Shown here in pieces: positions 1-10,257 of a stretch of 64,000 bases of DNA (position 1 is its first letter; the number at the start of each line of letters is the position of its first letter). Location of the stretch: the NCBI RefSeq assembly GCF_900106565.1, contig NZ_FNNJ01000011.1, forward strand, positions 62,001-126,000, written 5' to 3'. This DNA is from Lutibacter oricola. Lineage in GTDB: Bacteria; Bacteroidota; Bacteroidia; Flavobacteriales; Flavobacteriaceae. Both the position numbers and the translations under genes were made by a program. The notes under the pieces are model-generated. The model saw only the letters and a list, made by a program, of their open reading frames with translations. It made no database searches and was not told the origin of the DNA.

Positions 1-1110
1 CCAAAAGGTTTAGAAAACTGTTCAGAATATTTCGATTCAAAAGAAGATATTATTACACCAATAATGGGTGAAAGCATTGAAGACTTTTTACAAAAAACAC
101 CTAGTAATAAACCATTTTGTTTGTCGGTTAGTTTTTCAGTACCTCACGGAAGTCAAATAATGTCTATGCATCCAGAAAATAGGCAAGCAGAAATATGTTT
201 AGAACCTGCAAATAATTACGAAAAATTAAAAGGATTAGAATTTTACGATACTTTATATAGAGATGGTAAAATTGAAATTCCAAAAGAAACAGCAACAGAT
301 CCCTATAAATACATTCCAAAACGAATAATTGATCAAAATAAAGGTAGAGCTACGCAAACCTATATTTATGATTATAACACCATTTCTTGTAATGAGCATT
401 ACATTAGATATTATCAACAAATTTCCGGCATGGATAAAGTTATTGGTGATATGGTAAAATCTTTGGAAGAAAAAGGAATAGCAGATAATACAATTATCAT
501 TTTTGCGAGTGATCACGGTTTATTAATGGGAGAATACGGTATGGGAGGTAAGGCTTTGTTATACGATTTAGCTTCAAAAATCCCTTGTTTTATTTACGAT
601 CCTCGTTTGCCTGAGAATAAAAAAGGACAAAATATTGAAGAGTTGGTTTCTAGTCTAGATTTAACTTCAACAATTTTGGAGTATGCAGGTATTGAATCTC
701 CAAAAGAAATGCAAGGAACAAGCTTAACCCCTTTAATCAATGGGAACAATAAGAATTGGCGAAAAGAATTGTTTTTAGAAAGCTTTTTTACAGGAAGAGA
801 TAATCCATTTTGTGAAGGAATTAGAATGGGAGATTGGAAATATATTAGAATGTATCGTGGAGGTTTTTGGGGGTATAATGAAACTCACCTAGATTTTAAT
901 AATAAGAAACCCGATTTTGAGCAATTATTTAATTTAAAGGATGATCCTAAAGAAATGAATAATCTAATTGAACAATATGAAGGCAGTAAGTTATTGGTTG
1001 AACTTAGAGCTAAAACAGCCAATTATGCCAATACTATGAATAAAACACGCGAAGATTACAAACAAACTCACGAAATAGCATTAAGAAAGAAGAATAAAAA
1101 CAAGAAGTAA
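1..1110 (+). CDS. Sulfatase, 5'-truncated by window edge
   Basis: C-terminal part of a type I (S1, formylglycine) sulfatase. The reading frame is already open at base 1 and the first in-frame ATG (base 64) lies inside the domain, so the real start and the catalytic C-x-P-x-R motif are outside the window. Visible family features are the metal-site segment FASDHGLLMGEYG, a later basic substrate-region strand (RMGDWKYIRMYRGG) and the usual C-terminal LFNLKDDPKEMNNL block. The stop codon touches the ATG of the next sulfatase (no gap), so the two are almost certainly co-transcribed. It would remove sulfate esters from algal oligosaccharides. Exact subfamily and substrate cannot be judged without the N-terminus. 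Confidence 0.85.
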   Translation, partial: PKGLENCSEYFDSKEDIITPIMGESIEDFLQKTPSNKPFCLSVSFSVPHGSQIMSMHPENRQAEICLEPANNYEKLKGLEFYDTLYRDGKIEIPKETATDPYKYIPKRIIDQNKGRATQTYIYDYNTISCNEHYIRYYQQISGMDKVIGDMVKSLEEKGIADNTIIIFASDHGLLMGEYGMGGKALLYDLASKIPCFIYDPRLPENKKGQNIEELVSSLDLTSTILEYAGIESPKEMQGTSLTPLINGNNKNWRKELFLESFFTGRDNPFCEGIRMGDWKYIRMYRGGFWGYNETHLDFNNKKPDFEQLFNLKDDPKEMNNLIEQYEGSKLLVELRAKTANYANTMNKTREDYKQTHEIALRKKNKNKK

Positions 1111-2544
1111 ATGAAAAATAATATCAAAAATATATTCAGAAAAATATTATTACTTACTGTTGTAATAGTATTTGCTAACAGATTAGAAGCTCAAGAACGT
1201 CCAAATATAATTTTAATAATGACAGATGATCAAGGCTGGTTTGATGCTGGATTTAATGGAAATAAAACAATTAAAACTCCAAATTTAGATTTGTTAGCTT
1301 CAAAAGGAGTTATTTTCGATCGTTTTTATTCAGCTTCAGCAGTTTGTTCTCCTACAAGAGCTAGTGTTATAACTGGGAGAAATCCGTATAGAATTGAAAT
1401 TCCTGATGCAAATTCAGGACATATGAAAACTCAAGAAATTACTATTGCTGAATTGGTGAAAAAAGAAGGTTATGCTACAGCACATTTTGGAAAATGGCAT
1501 TTAGGAATTCATACTAAAAAAGAGTTGGATGCAAATAGAGGAGGTAAAGAAAAACACTTTAAACATTATAGTGTACCTAGCATGCATGGTTACGATGAGT
1601 ATTTCTGTACAGAATCAAAAGTTCCTACTTATGACCCTATGATTTCTCCAGCTGTTTATGCTGAAGGAGAATCGTTAAAATACGGTTGGTCAGCAATTAA
1701 AAAAGGAACTCAATCTAAAGATTACAATACGGCTTATTGGATTGGGGATGAAGAAAAAGCTACTGAAAATTTAGAAGGAGACGACACCAAAGTAATAATG
1801 GATAGATTGCTGCCTTTTATTGAAAAATCTGTAAAAGCTAATAAGCCATTTTTTACAACTGTTTGGCCACATACACCACATTTACCGGTAGTTGCAAGTG
1901 AGTACTATAAAAATAAATATTATGGTATATCTAATAAACAAAAACTGTATTACGGTTGTATTACTGCTTTAGATGATCAAATTGGAAGATTATGGAAAGA
2001 TTTAGAGGAAAAAGGTATTGCAGATAATACTATGATTTGGTTTTGTAGCGATAATGGCCCTGAAAATGGAACTCCAGGAAGCGCAGGTCATTTAAAAGGA
2101 AGAAAAAGAAGTTTACACGAAGGAGGTTTAAGAACACCTGCTTTTGTAGTTTGGCCAGCAAAATTAAAAGGAAATAAACGTATTGATTTTCCGGCATTTA
2201 CTAGCGATTATTTACCAACGGTTTTGAGTGTATTAGATATTAAATATCCAGATAACAGACCTTTAGATGGTATTAATTTAATGTCTTGTATAAAAAAGCC
2301 AAAAATGAAAAGGAAAAAACCAATGGGCTTTCGGTACAAAAAGCAACTATCTTGGGTAAATCATCAATATAAGTTAATTACAAAAAATAATGGTAAAACA
2401 TATGAACTATACGATTTACTAAATGATGTTTCAGAAGTGAAAAATATTATTAAAGAAAAACCAGAATTAGCCAAACAAATGCATAAAGAATTAGATAAGT
2501 GGTTAGAGTCTGTAAATAACAGCAAAAAAGGAAATGATTATTAA
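1111..2544 (+). CDS. Secreted S1-family sulfatase
   Basis: Full-length arylsulfatase-type enzyme (477 aa). Residues 1-28 form a signal peptide ending near EAQ, so it is exported, probably to the periplasm. The formylglycine motif is CSPTR with the modified cysteine at residue 79; the N-terminal metal-binding Asp pair is in MTDDQGW, GKWHLG is present, and the second metal site is in CSDNGPEN. Hydrolyses sulfate esters once matured by a formylglycine-generating enzyme or anSME, neither of which is in this window. The ATG directly follows the previous stop, and the next gene begins about 10 bases after this stop, so it sits in a sulfatase operon. The sulfate position it attacks cannot be read from sequence alone. 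Confidence 0.93.
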   Translation: MKNNIKNIFRKILLLTVVIVFANRLEAQERPNIILIMTDDQGWFDAGFNGNKTIKTPNLDLLASKGVIFDRFYSASAVCSPTRASVITGRNPYRIEIPDANSGHMKTQEITIAELVKKEGYATAHFGKWHLGIHTKKELDANRGGKEKHFKHYSVPSMHGYDEYFCTESKVPTYDPMISPAVYAEGESLKYGWSAIKKGTQSKDYNTAYWIGDEEKATENLEGDDTKVIMDRLLPFIEKSVKANKPFFTTVWPHTPHLPVVASEYYKNKYYGISNKQKLYYGCITALDDQIGRLWKDLEEKGIADNTMIWFCSDNGPENGTPGSAGHLKGRKRSLHEGGLRTPAFVVWPAKLKGNKRIDFPAFTSDYLPTVLSVLDIKYPDNRPLDGINLMSCIKKPKMKRKKPMGFRYKKQLSWVNHQYKLITKNNGKTYELYDLLNDVSEVKNIIKEKPELAKQMHKELDKWLESVNNSKKGNDY

Positions 2545-2554
2545 TAAAAACAAT

Positions 2555-4003
2555 ATGAGAAAAACACTAGGTTTATTTTTATGTTTGGTAGTGTTAAGCA
2601 GTTCTGTATTGGTAGCAGCTTGTACAAATACTTCAGCAGATAAAAAGCCTCTAAATGTAATTGTAGTGTTAATTGATGATATGGGTTATGGAGACTTGTC
2701 TGTTTACGGTAATCCAATTGTAAAAACACCAAATTTTGATTTGTTTCACAACCAGAGTATAAGCTTTTCTAATTTTGCTGTGAGTCCAACTTGTGCGCCA
2801 AGTAGGTGTGCTTTATTAACAGGAAAACATGAATTTCTTTCTTCTGTAACGCATACCATTAAACCAATGCGTAATATGAGTCTTGAAAGTACCACTATTG
2901 CCAATTTATTTAAAACAAAAGGTTATGAAACAGGACTTTTTGGAAAATGGCATTTAGGACAATCAGAGGAATATGGACCTTGGGCAAGAGGATTTAATCA
3001 AACCTTAGTGGTGCCAGGCGATATGCAAAATACTCATTACAATCCTAAATTGTTAAAGAGTCAAGTTGAAATTAAAACAGAAGGTTATCGTACAGACATC
3101 ATTTTTGATGAAGCGATGAATTTTATTGAAGACAATAAAGAGCAACCTTTTTTCTGTTATTTGGCTACATATACACCGCATTCACCTTGCGTGGTTCCAG
3201 ATAAGTATACCGAACCATATAATAAATACACAAATCAGATGGATGCTGTTAGGTATAAACCAGAGTTTAATGGAATGATTACTAATGTAGATGAAAATTT
3301 GGGTAGGTTAATGGATAAAGTGAAGACAGCAGGTTTAGAAGAAAATACACTTATAGTTGTTTTGGGAGATAACGGAGGAACATTTGGTGTAGATACTTTT
3401 AATGATGGTAGGCGAGGTGTAAAAGCAACTGTTTGGTCAGGTGGAATTCGTACATTTTCTTTTTGGAAACTTGGCAAAAATTTTAATCCTAAAGAAACTT
3501 CAGAAATGGCTGGTCACGTAGATATTTTGCCAACATTGGCAGAATTTTGTAACCTTAAAATTCCAAATAAAACAAAAAAACAATTAGAAGGAAATAGTCT
3601 TAAAAAATTACTAGAAGGAAAAACTAATAAACTGAATGATGATAGAATGCAAGTTCATCATGTTGGTAGATGGAAAGATCCAGCTACATGGAGCGCTCAT
3701 AAATATGCGAATGCTTGTGTAAGATGGAAGCAATATACGCTGGTGCGTATAGAACCGTGCCGCGATTCAAATTGTAAAACTTGTAGAATGATTTGGGAGC
3801 GTGAAGATGGTCGTCCAATGCTTTACACATCAAACAAAGAGCATCATCGAATGACCGAGCCAGGTCAGTGGGAGTTATTCGATTTAGAATCTGACCCTTA
3901 TCAATCTAAAAATATTGTAAATAAAAATCAAGATATTGTTAAAGAAATGAGTGAGCATTATGAAACTTGGTGGAAAAAAGTTGAGAATCAGCTTTCAAAA
4001 TAA
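2555..4003 (+). CDS. S1-family sulfatase, lipoprotein
   Basis: Sulfatase with formylglycine motif CAPSR (cysteine about residue 80), DDMGYGD metal site, GKWHLGQ and LGDNGG second metal site. I chose the ATG at 2555 because it gives a compact signal (MRKTLGLF...) ending in a lipobox, LVAAC; an upstream in-frame ATG at 2534 would overlap the previous gene and add seven residues before the signal. The C-terminal third is unusually rich in cysteine (CRDSNCKTCRM, about residues 405-415), which could bind a metal or form disulfides; this is not part of the core fold. Expected to be anchored in a membrane and to desulfate imported galactan fragments as part of the same operon. Confidence 0.92.
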   Translation: MRKTLGLFLCLVVLSSSVLVAACTNTSADKKPLNVIVVLIDDMGYGDLSVYGNPIVKTPNFDLFHNQSISFSNFAVSPTCAPSRCALLTGKHEFLSSVTHTIKPMRNMSLESTTIANLFKTKGYETGLFGKWHLGQSEEYGPWARGFNQTLVVPGDMQNTHYNPKLLKSQVEIKTEGYRTDIIFDEAMNFIEDNKEQPFFCYLATYTPHSPCVVPDKYTEPYNKYTNQMDAVRYKPEFNGMITNVDENLGRLMDKVKTAGLEENTLIVVLGDNGGTFGVDTFNDGRRGVKATVWSGGIRTFSFWKLGKNFNPKETSEMAGHVDILPTLAEFCNLKIPNKTKKQLEGNSLKKLLEGKTNKLNDDRMQVHHVGRWKDPATWSAHKYANACVRWKQYTLVRIEPCRDSNCKTCRMIWEREDGRPMLYTSNKEHHRMTEPGQWELFDLESDPYQSKNIVNKNQDIVKEMSEHYETWWKKVENQLSK

Positions 4004-4031
4004 GTAATAAAATATAAAATAATAGAAAAAA

Positions 4032-5561
4032 ATGAAGATGAAAATTTTTAGTTTAGTAATCCTATTTTGTTTATTTAGTTGTGGACAAAAGAGTATTGTA
4101 AAAGATAAAAAACAACAACCCAATATTGTTATTATTTATGCTGATGATATGGGTTACGGAGATTTAAATTGTCAAAATCCAAATTCAAAAATTCCTACTC
4201 CTAATTTAGATCAATTAGCTTCCGAAGGTATTCGTTTTACAGATGCACATAGCTCTTCTGGAATTTGTTCTCCAAGTAGGTTTGCTTTGTTAACAGGTCA
4301 ATATCATTGGCGAAGAACTCATAATATTGTAACTTCTTTTGGGCCACCAATGTTTAAAGATTCTGATATTACATTGCCACAAACATTAAAGCAAGTTGGA
4401 TATAAAACAGCTGCAATTGGTAAATGGCATTTAGGTTGGAATTGGAATTTCATAAATAAAAAACCTTCTGGAGAAAGAACCTATTGGGGCAGAACTCACA
4501 AAACATATTTGGTTGAAGATATTGATTGGGAAGCGCCTTTAACTGGTGGACCTTTAGATAGAGGTTTTGATTATTATTTTGGAGATGGAACAATTAATTT
4601 TCCACCATATGCTTGGGTTGAAAATGATAAGTTTGTTGAAGCTCCAAATGATTTTTTTGAATTTAATCAGTTTGAACGAGAAGCTAAAGAAATTGACTGG
4701 GATTCTCGTCCAGGACCAAAAGTTGCAGGTTGGGATCCGTATACGGTATTGCCTACACTAACTAAAAAAACAGTTTCTTGGATTCATAATCAAAAGGAAG
4801 ATGAGCCATTTTTTCTTTACTTAGCGTTGCCTTCTCCTCACGCACCTATTATTCCAAATGATGAATTTGATGGTAAATCAGAGGCTGGTGCTTATGGTGA
4901 TTTTATGTTTCAAACAGATTGGGTTGCAGGGCAAGTACTAAAAGCTTTAAAAGATAAAGGTTTAGATGAAAATACCATTGTTATTTTTAGTTCAGATAAT
5001 GGTCCTGAACAATTTGCTTTTGAAAGAGCCCAAAAATTTGATCATTATAGTATGGGAGATTTTAGAGGATTAAAGAGAGATATTTGGGAAGGCGGACATC
5101 ATATACCTTTTATTGTAAAATGGCCAAATAATATAAAGCCAGGAACGGTTTCAGATAAATTAATATCTCAAGTTGATATTATGGCAACTATATTAGATAT
5201 TACTAACATAAAAACTTCTGAAAAAGCCGCAATGGACAGTCAGAGTTTCTTGTCAATTCTTACTGGTAAATCAGAAGGAGAACATTTACGAACTTCAACA
5301 ATTCATAATACGAATAGAAAAGGATTTGCAGTTAGAAATGGCAAATGGTTATACATTAATCAATCTACAGGAAATGTTTCTAAAATGCCAGATTATTATA
5401 AAAAATTAAGAGGATATAAAGATTTTAAAACTAAAGGTTTGTTATTTGATTTAGATAAAGATCCAGAACAAAGAACAAATTTGTATAATCAATATCCTAA
5501 AGTTATTTCAGAAATGGAATTAATGTTGAAAAAGGAATTAGATAGAGGTTATTTGAAATAA
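4032..5561 (+). CDS. S1-family sulfatase, lipoprotein
   Basis: Complete sulfatase of 509 aa. The N-terminus [20 protein letters not shown] is a lipoprotein signal with lipobox LFSC. Catalytic motif is CSPSR with the cysteine at residue 79, preceded by [11 protein letters not shown] and followed by GKWHLGWNW and FSSDNGPE. The overall pattern resembles GALNS/arylsulfatase-A-like enzymes that act on galactose or N-acetylgalactosamine 6-sulfate; that resemblance is from memory of the family and does not fix the substrate. It lies 28 bases after the previous sulfatase and is the fourth in the tandem series. A 94-base gap separates it from the next gene. Confidence 0.92.
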   Translation: MKMKIFSLVILFCLFSCGQKSIVKDKKQQPNIVIIYADDMGYGDLNCQNPNSKIPTPNLDQLASEGIRFTDAHSSSGICSPSRFALLTGQYHWRRTHNIVTSFGPPMFKDSDITLPQTLKQVGYKTAAIGKWHLGWNWNFINKKPSGERTYWGRTHKTYLVEDIDWEAPLTGGPLDRGFDYYFGDGTINFPPYAWVENDKFVEAPNDFFEFNQFEREAKEIDWDSRPGPKVAGWDPYTVLPTLTKKTVSWIHNQKEDEPFFLYLALPSPHAPIIPNDEFDGKSEAGAYGDFMFQTDWVAGQVLKALKDKGLDENTIVIFSSDNGPEQFAFERAQKFDHYSMGDFRGLKRDIWEGGHHIPFIVKWPNNIKPGTVSDKLISQVDIMATILDITNIKTSEKAAMDSQSFLSILTGKSEGEHLRTSTIHNTNRKGFAVRNGKWLYINQSTGNVSKMPDYYKKLRGYKDFKTKGLLFDLDKDPEQRTNLYNQYPKVISEMELMLKKELDRGYLK

Positions 5562-5655
5562 TTCAAATGTCTTAAAAGTTTATGTTAGTAGTAGAAAACA
5601 TAATCTTCATTCTAAATAAATATTAAAAAAAAACGTTTAACATATATATATTATA

Positions 5656-7320
5656 ATGATAAAAAAACAGCAATTTTCAAGGGTAATCATACTAGTTATT
5701 TGCCTTTTTGTAAGTGAAACTTACGCTCAAGATGTTAAAAGAGCTAGACCAAAAGAATGGAATGGTTTAGTTGAAGGAAGTAGATTTATAGATCGTTTTT
5801 TACCAATTCCAGTTATTGGAGAAAAAAAATCAGATACTTGGGGCGCTAAACAAGTAGTTCCTAGATATGTAGATAATGGAATTGAAGAAAAAGATTGGTC
5901 TTATTGGGGAGGAAATATAATTCAAGATGAAGAAGGAAAATACCATCAGTATATTTGTCGTTGGAGAGAAGATTCAGAAAAAGGACATATGGCTTGGCCA
6001 CAATCTGAAGTAGCTCACGTAATAGGTAATAATCTATTAGGACCTTTTAAATATGTAGAAACCATTGGGAAAGGACATAATCCGGAGATTTATAAAATTA
6101 AAGATGGCCGTTATGTAATTTCTGTAAATGGAGGTTATTATTTGTCAAAAAGTTTAAATGGGCCTTGGGAGTATTCAAAATTTGAATATGACCAACGAGA
6201 AAAGCCAATTCTAGATCATCTTACAAACAACACATTTGCCCAACGTGAAGATGGATCGTATTTAATGGTAAGCCGTGGAGGAGAAGTGTTTTTTAGTGAA
6301 AGCGGCTTACCGCCATTTTATATGGTTACCGATAAAAGTAATTATCCACCATATGATGGTAGATATGAAGATCCAGTAATTTGGAGAACCAACATTCAAT
6401 ACCATATGATTGTGAACGATTGGCTGGGTAGAATAGCTTATTATTTACGTTCAAAAGATGGAATTCATTGGAAATTAGATGCGGGTGAGGCGTATTTACC
6501 AGGCATTGTTAAGTATGAAGATAAAACATTAGAAGATTGGTATAAGTTTGAACGTATTAAAATGTTTCAAGATAAATATGGTCGTGCAATACAAGCTAAT
6601 TTTGCAGTTGCAGACACTATAAAAAAACAAGATAGGGGAAGTGATAACCACAGTTCAAAAAACATTGGAATTCCTTTAACCATTGGAAAGTTAATTACTG
6701 TTTTGAATACTGAAAAATTAACCGCAAATACGCAAGAAATTCGTTTAAAAGTACAAGCAGAAAAAGGTTTTAATCCACATAAGCATATAAATTTTAAATC
6801 GTTACGTTTTGGAGCTTCAGAAACAGTTAATTTTGGAGGTGGAAGTAAAGTTATTAAAAAAGAAAAAGCTGGGAATGATTTAATTTTAACTTTTGAAGGA
6901 AAAGGTAATGGCTTAACTGAAGATAATTTTGCCGGAAAATTATTGGGTAAAACCAGAAAAGGAAAGTTGTTATTTGGCTTTGCACAATTGCCTGAGATAA
7001 ATTATTTAGAGCAAGCATTGTCTAGTAAATATCCCGTTTTAGAGTTAAACGGTCGTAATTTAAAAGTTAGCCTTGAAGTTCAAAATTTTGGTCAAGTAAA
7101 TTCTATTAAAACTCCTGTAGAAATTCAATATAAAAAAGAAGGGAAATGGCAAAGTCTTGCAAAAGGTGTAATAACAGTTTTAAAACCTTTTGAAAAAACA
7201 ATTATACAAATGCATGCTAAAAAGTTTGCTGAAATTGGCGAAGTTGCCAATACGAGAGTAATTATAAGTCAAAAAGGTCAAAAAACATCAACCTTAGAAG
7301 GTAAGGTTATTGTTAGATAG
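5656..7320 (+). CDS. Secreted beta-propeller glycosidase candidate, family unassigned
   Basis: 554-residue exported protein with a signal peptide ending near TYAQ (residue 25). Residues about 60-330 contain repeated propeller-like blades of the sort found in GH43/GH117-type enzymes: GHNPEIYKIKDGRYVISVNG, an ISKSLNGPW-like blade edge, GRYEDPVIWRTNIQYHMI and YYLRSKDGIHWKLD. Asp/Glu in the NPE and EDP motifs are reasonable catalytic or calcium candidates. Residues about 340-554 form one or two beta-rich accessory domains (FGASETVNFGGGSK; LEVQNFGQVNS). I cannot place it in a named GH family. It follows four sulfatases and ends at a terminator shared with the convergent strand, so it is probably the last gene of that unit. 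Confidence 0.7.
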   Translation: MIKKQQFSRVIILVICLFVSETYAQDVKRARPKEWNGLVEGSRFIDRFLPIPVIGEKKSDTWGAKQVVPRYVDNGIEEKDWSYWGGNIIQDEEGKYHQYICRWREDSEKGHMAWPQSEVAHVIGNNLLGPFKYVETIGKGHNPEIYKIKDGRYVISVNGGYYLSKSLNGPWEYSKFEYDQREKPILDHLTNNTFAQREDGSYLMVSRGGEVFFSESGLPPFYMVTDKSNYPPYDGRYEDPVIWRTNIQYHMIVNDWLGRIAYYLRSKDGIHWKLDAGEAYLPGIVKYEDKTLEDWYKFERIKMFQDKYGRAIQANFAVADTIKKQDRGSDNHSSKNIGIPLTIGKLITVLNTEKLTANTQEIRLKVQAEKGFNPHKHINFKSLRFGASETVNFGGGSKVIKKEKAGNDLILTFEGKGNGLTEDNFAGKLLGKTRKGKLLFGFAQLPEINYLEQALSSKYPVLELNGRNLKVSLEVQNFGQVNSIKTPVEIQYKKEGKWQSLAKGVITVLKPFEKTIIQMHAKKFAEIGEVANTRVIISQKGQKTSTLEGKVIVR

Positions 7321-7337
7321 TAGATATATGAGTAATA

Positions 7338-7370
7338 AAAAAAGCCTCTCAAAATTTGAGAGGCTTTTTT
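7338..7370. terminator. Bidirectional terminator between convergent PUL operons
   Basis: Perfect hairpin with arms AAAGCCTCTCAAA and TTTGAGAGGCTTT, flanked by A- and T-runs on both sides. It lies between the plus-strand glycosidase candidate and the minus-strand sulfatase, so it can stop transcription from both directions. Confidence 0.9.
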
Positions 7371-7390
7371 TATAGGTTAACAAAGTGCAG

Positions 7391-8905
7391 TTAACTTTTA
7401 CCGGTTTTAACTTTGCTATCTCTTGTTTTGTTATATTTTTCAAAAAGCTCTTTTACCTTAGTTTGGTATTTTGGATTGTTAATAAGGTTTTTACTTTCGT
7501 TTTCTGAAATATTATCATTCAAATTAAATAAAGCAAAAGGAGTTCTCTTTTTAAATGTTTTATCCTTTTTATCAAACTGAATAATTAGTTTCCAACCATC
7601 TTCTGTTATCATACCTTGTTTACCAGTACCACTTTGTGTTATTAAAAATGGATGAGGTTGAATTTTCTTTTCACCTAACAAAATAGGCAATAGGTTTGAA
7701 GAATCCATTGCATTATTACCTTCAATTTTTTGATTGGTTAAACTAGCTAAAGTTGCCATAATATCAATTCCAATAATTGGTTCTTCTGAAACTGTATTTG
7801 CTTTAACCTTTCCAGGCCACCAAGCAATAAAAGGCACTCTTGTTCCACCTTCATACATTTGATTTTTTCCACCTCTATAAATATCACTTGATTTATGTTT
7901 AGCTTGCATTGTTTTTTTAATTAACAAACCACCATTATCTGAAGTAAAAATGATTAATGTATTGTTATAAACACCTTCTTTTTTTAATGTTTTAACCATC
8001 ATTTCTAGTTGTACATCCAATTCCTTCACCATATCTAAATGACTAGAAGGAGTTGTGCCAGCTATTTTGGTGCCATTCAATTTTTTTGAAGGTGTATGCG
8101 GTTTATGTACAGCTTGAGAACAATAATACATAAAGAAAGGTTCTTTGGTTTTACTACTTTCTTCAATAAAATTAACAGCTTTATTAATTAGTAAAGTTCC
8201 GGCATTAAAAGGATTCCAGTTACTATCTCCTAAACCTTCTTTTTTATCAAGTTTAAATCCAAGCTTGTCAGCATATTTTTGAGTAATTAGCATTATTTCT
8301 GAATCCTCTTTTATTGGGTCCATAACACCATTTTCATAAGCAGCATATGGTTCCGCCTGAATTCCGGCAGGATACATATAACTATAGTCAAATCCATTTT
8401 GAACAGGACCTCTATCAATAACTTTTGTAATATCTACATCAGTTTCATGTTCAACTCTTGGGTTTCTATAAAGTTTGTTAGTACTTTTTCTTTTGAAATC
8501 CATTCCATAGCCCCATTTACCAAAAAACGATGTTTTATAACCAGCTTGTTTCATTAATTTACCTAATGTTAATTGGTTTGGTTCAATAGGCGAGCGTTCA
8601 AAACAACCCCAAACTCCAGAAGGAGCGTAGCTTCTATAACAGTGGTTTCCAGTCATTATAGCATATCGAGTAGGAGCACACAAAGCAGCAGGTGAATGCG
8701 CGTCTGTAAAAATAGTTCCTTCTTTTGCTAACTTGTCAATAGTTGGAGTTTCAACAATAATATTATCCGAATGCATTTTTCTATAATGCGAAATATCTCC
8801 AGTACCTATATCATCAGCTAAAATTACAATTACATTCGGTTTGTTTTGAGAAAACCCTATAAATGGAATTACTAGCAGTAATAATATTTTAAATATATTT
8901 TTCAT
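7391..8905 (-). CDS. Secreted S1-family sulfatase
   Basis: 504-aa sulfatase with signal peptide ending about GFSQ (residue 20). Formylglycine motif is CAPTR with the cysteine at residue 76; ILADDIGTGD and FTSDNGGLL supply the metal ligands, and GKWGYGMD replaces the commoner GKWHLG, so the usual histidine after GKW is absent (G instead). That substitution may alter the sulfate-binding pocket or shift the role to another residue. It is the last gene of a minus-strand group with GH43 (7-base gap) and GH86, and ends at the shared terminator. Probably desulfates products of that GH86. Confidence 0.92.
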   Translation of the reverse strand: MKNIFKILLLLVIPFIGFSQNKPNVIVILADDIGTGDISHYRKMHSDNIIVETPTIDKLAKEGTIFTDAHSPAALCAPTRYAIMTGNHCYRSYAPSGVWGCFERSPIEPNQLTLGKLMKQAGYKTSFFGKWGYGMDFKRKSTNKLYRNPRVEHETDVDITKVIDRGPVQNGFDYSYMYPAGIQAEPYAAYENGVMDPIKEDSEIMLITQKYADKLGFKLDKKEGLGDSNWNPFNAGTLLINKAVNFIEESSKTKEPFFMYYCSQAVHKPHTPSKKLNGTKIAGTTPSSHLDMVKELDVQLEMMVKTLKKEGVYNNTLIIFTSDNGGLLIKKTMQAKHKSSDIYRGGKNQMYEGGTRVPFIAWWPGKVKANTVSEEPIIGIDIMATLASLTNQKIEGNNAMDSSNLLPILLGEKKIQPHPFLITQSGTGKQGMITEDGWKLIIQFDKKDKTFKKRTPFALFNLNDNISENESKNLINNPKYQTKVKELFEKYNKTRDSKVKTGKS

Positions 8906-8912
8906 TTTTAAA

Positions 8913-10256
8913 TTATTTTAATTTTAACCAATTCAAATTTACAGCTTTTTCAGAACCCCAATCAGATTTAAAAACAACTACAATATTTTTAATTCCTGTT
9001 ACTTTTTCAGTAATATCAGCTTCAATAGTTTTCCAAGAGCTCCAACCTCCAGTATATTCAATTGGGAAAGTTGCAATAAGTTTTCCTTTTGGGTTTCCTA
9101 AACGAATTTCAAAACTTCCAGTACGTTGTCCACTAGCTACACGAGCTTCAATTTTTGTTGCCTCACCATTTCCAAAATCAACTTTATTGAATTTTACAAA
9201 TCCCATCATTTTAGTATCACAAACCATCCAACCGTTTGGTTCGTTTTCTCCACCTACAAAAGCAATGTTTGCTTTTGAAATTTCATTGTATCTATCAATT
9301 TGAATAGTATCTCCAATTTTTGGTATTCCAATACCTCTTATTGTTGGAGTTACTTTTTTTATGGTTCCATCTTTTTTGAAAGTGATGTAATCGGCACGCA
9401 TAGAACGTAATTTATTATAACCACTAATATCCCACCAGTGGTAGAATAAGATCCACTGATCATTATATTTTACTATGGAATGATGGTTGGTTCCGTTACC
9501 AATATTGTCCATAATTTTTCCTTGATACGTAAAAGGCCCTAGAGGATTTTTAGCTGTTGCATAGCCAATAGTATAACCTTCATCTGGAAAAACGTGTGCA
9601 AATGTAAAGTAGTAAATACCATCTTTTTTAAAGGCGAAAGAACCTTCTTTGTAACCAGCAGGTAAACCTTCAACTTTTATAGGTTCTGCACTAATTTCTT
9701 TCATATTATCTTTTAGTGGAGCTACAAACAACTCTTTTCCACCACCAAAATATAAGTAACCTTTGTCGTTATCATCAACAAATAAGCCTGGGTCAATTCC
9801 ACTTATACCTTTTATATAACTTTTTTCCCACTTAAAAGGTCCTGTTGGATTTTTTGATGTTCCTACACCAATTCTTCTAAAAGAAGTGCCATCTTTTGGT
9901 TTTGCTGGGTAATAGTAGTAATAAGTATCACCTTTTTTAATACAATCTGGAGCCCACATTGCATAAGTGTCCTTGTCTCCCCAAGGCACATCATTCTCTT
10001 TTAAAATCCATCCGTGATCTTTCCAAGTTGATCCGTTTTCTAAAGAAAAAGCGTGATAACCAGGCATACAAAAACGTGGGAATTCTTTTTCTCTTCCAGC
10101 TGGAGGATACGTATCACTTGATGGATAGACATATAATTTACCATCAAAAACACGTGCCGTAGGATCGGCTGTAAACATATGTGTTACTAATGGGTTTTGA
10201 GCAAAACAAAATTGAATTGCTGCTAAAAACAAGATTAATAGTGATGTTTTTTTCAT
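8913..10256 (-). CDS. GH43-type glycosidase with C-terminal CBM6
   Basis: Signal peptide residues 1-20 (FCFAQ), then a five-bladed propeller: first catalytic Asp in TADPTAR (D31), pKa-modulating Asp in GIDPGLF (D155) and general acid Glu in YKEGSFAF (E204), the classical GH43 arrangement. HHSIVKYNDQWILFYH is the last blade. From about residue 315, IDRYNEIS...NGWMVCDTKMMGFVKFNKVDF and later KTIEADITE and IKNIVVVFK match a CBM6-like beta-sandwich. GH43 enzymes act on arabinose, xylose or galactose linkages; in an agarocolloid locus a galactan substrate is plausible but unproven. It is one base away from the GH86 stop, showing tight operon coupling. Confidence 0.87.
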   Translation of the reverse strand: MKKTSLLILFLAAIQFCFAQNPLVTHMFTADPTARVFDGKLYVYPSSDTYPPAGREKEFPRFCMPGYHAFSLENGSTWKDHGWILKENDVPWGDKDTYAMWAPDCIKKGDTYYYYYPAKPKDGTSFRRIGVGTSKNPTGPFKWEKSYIKGISGIDPGLFVDDNDKGYLYFGGGKELFVAPLKDNMKEISAEPIKVEGLPAGYKEGSFAFKKDGIYYFTFAHVFPDEGYTIGYATAKNPLGPFTYQGKIMDNIGNGTNHHSIVKYNDQWILFYHWWDISGYNKLRSMRADYITFKKDGTIKKVTPTIRGIGIPKIGDTIQIDRYNEISKANIAFVGGENEPNGWMVCDTKMMGFVKFNKVDFGNGEATKIEARVASGQRTGSFEIRLGNPKGKLIATFPIEYTGGWSSWKTIEADITEKVTGIKNIVVVFKSDWGSEKAVNLNWLKLK

Positions 10257-10257
10257 T

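Noticed and set aside
1-1110. Pseudogene (sulfatase lacking its catalytic motif)
   Set aside because: The frame is open to base 1, so the missing part is simply outside the window.
5578-5605. Degenerate operator pair before the propeller glycosidase gene
   Set aside because: Boxes match at about five of eight positions each with a 20-base spacing; this is within chance for such AT-rich DNA.
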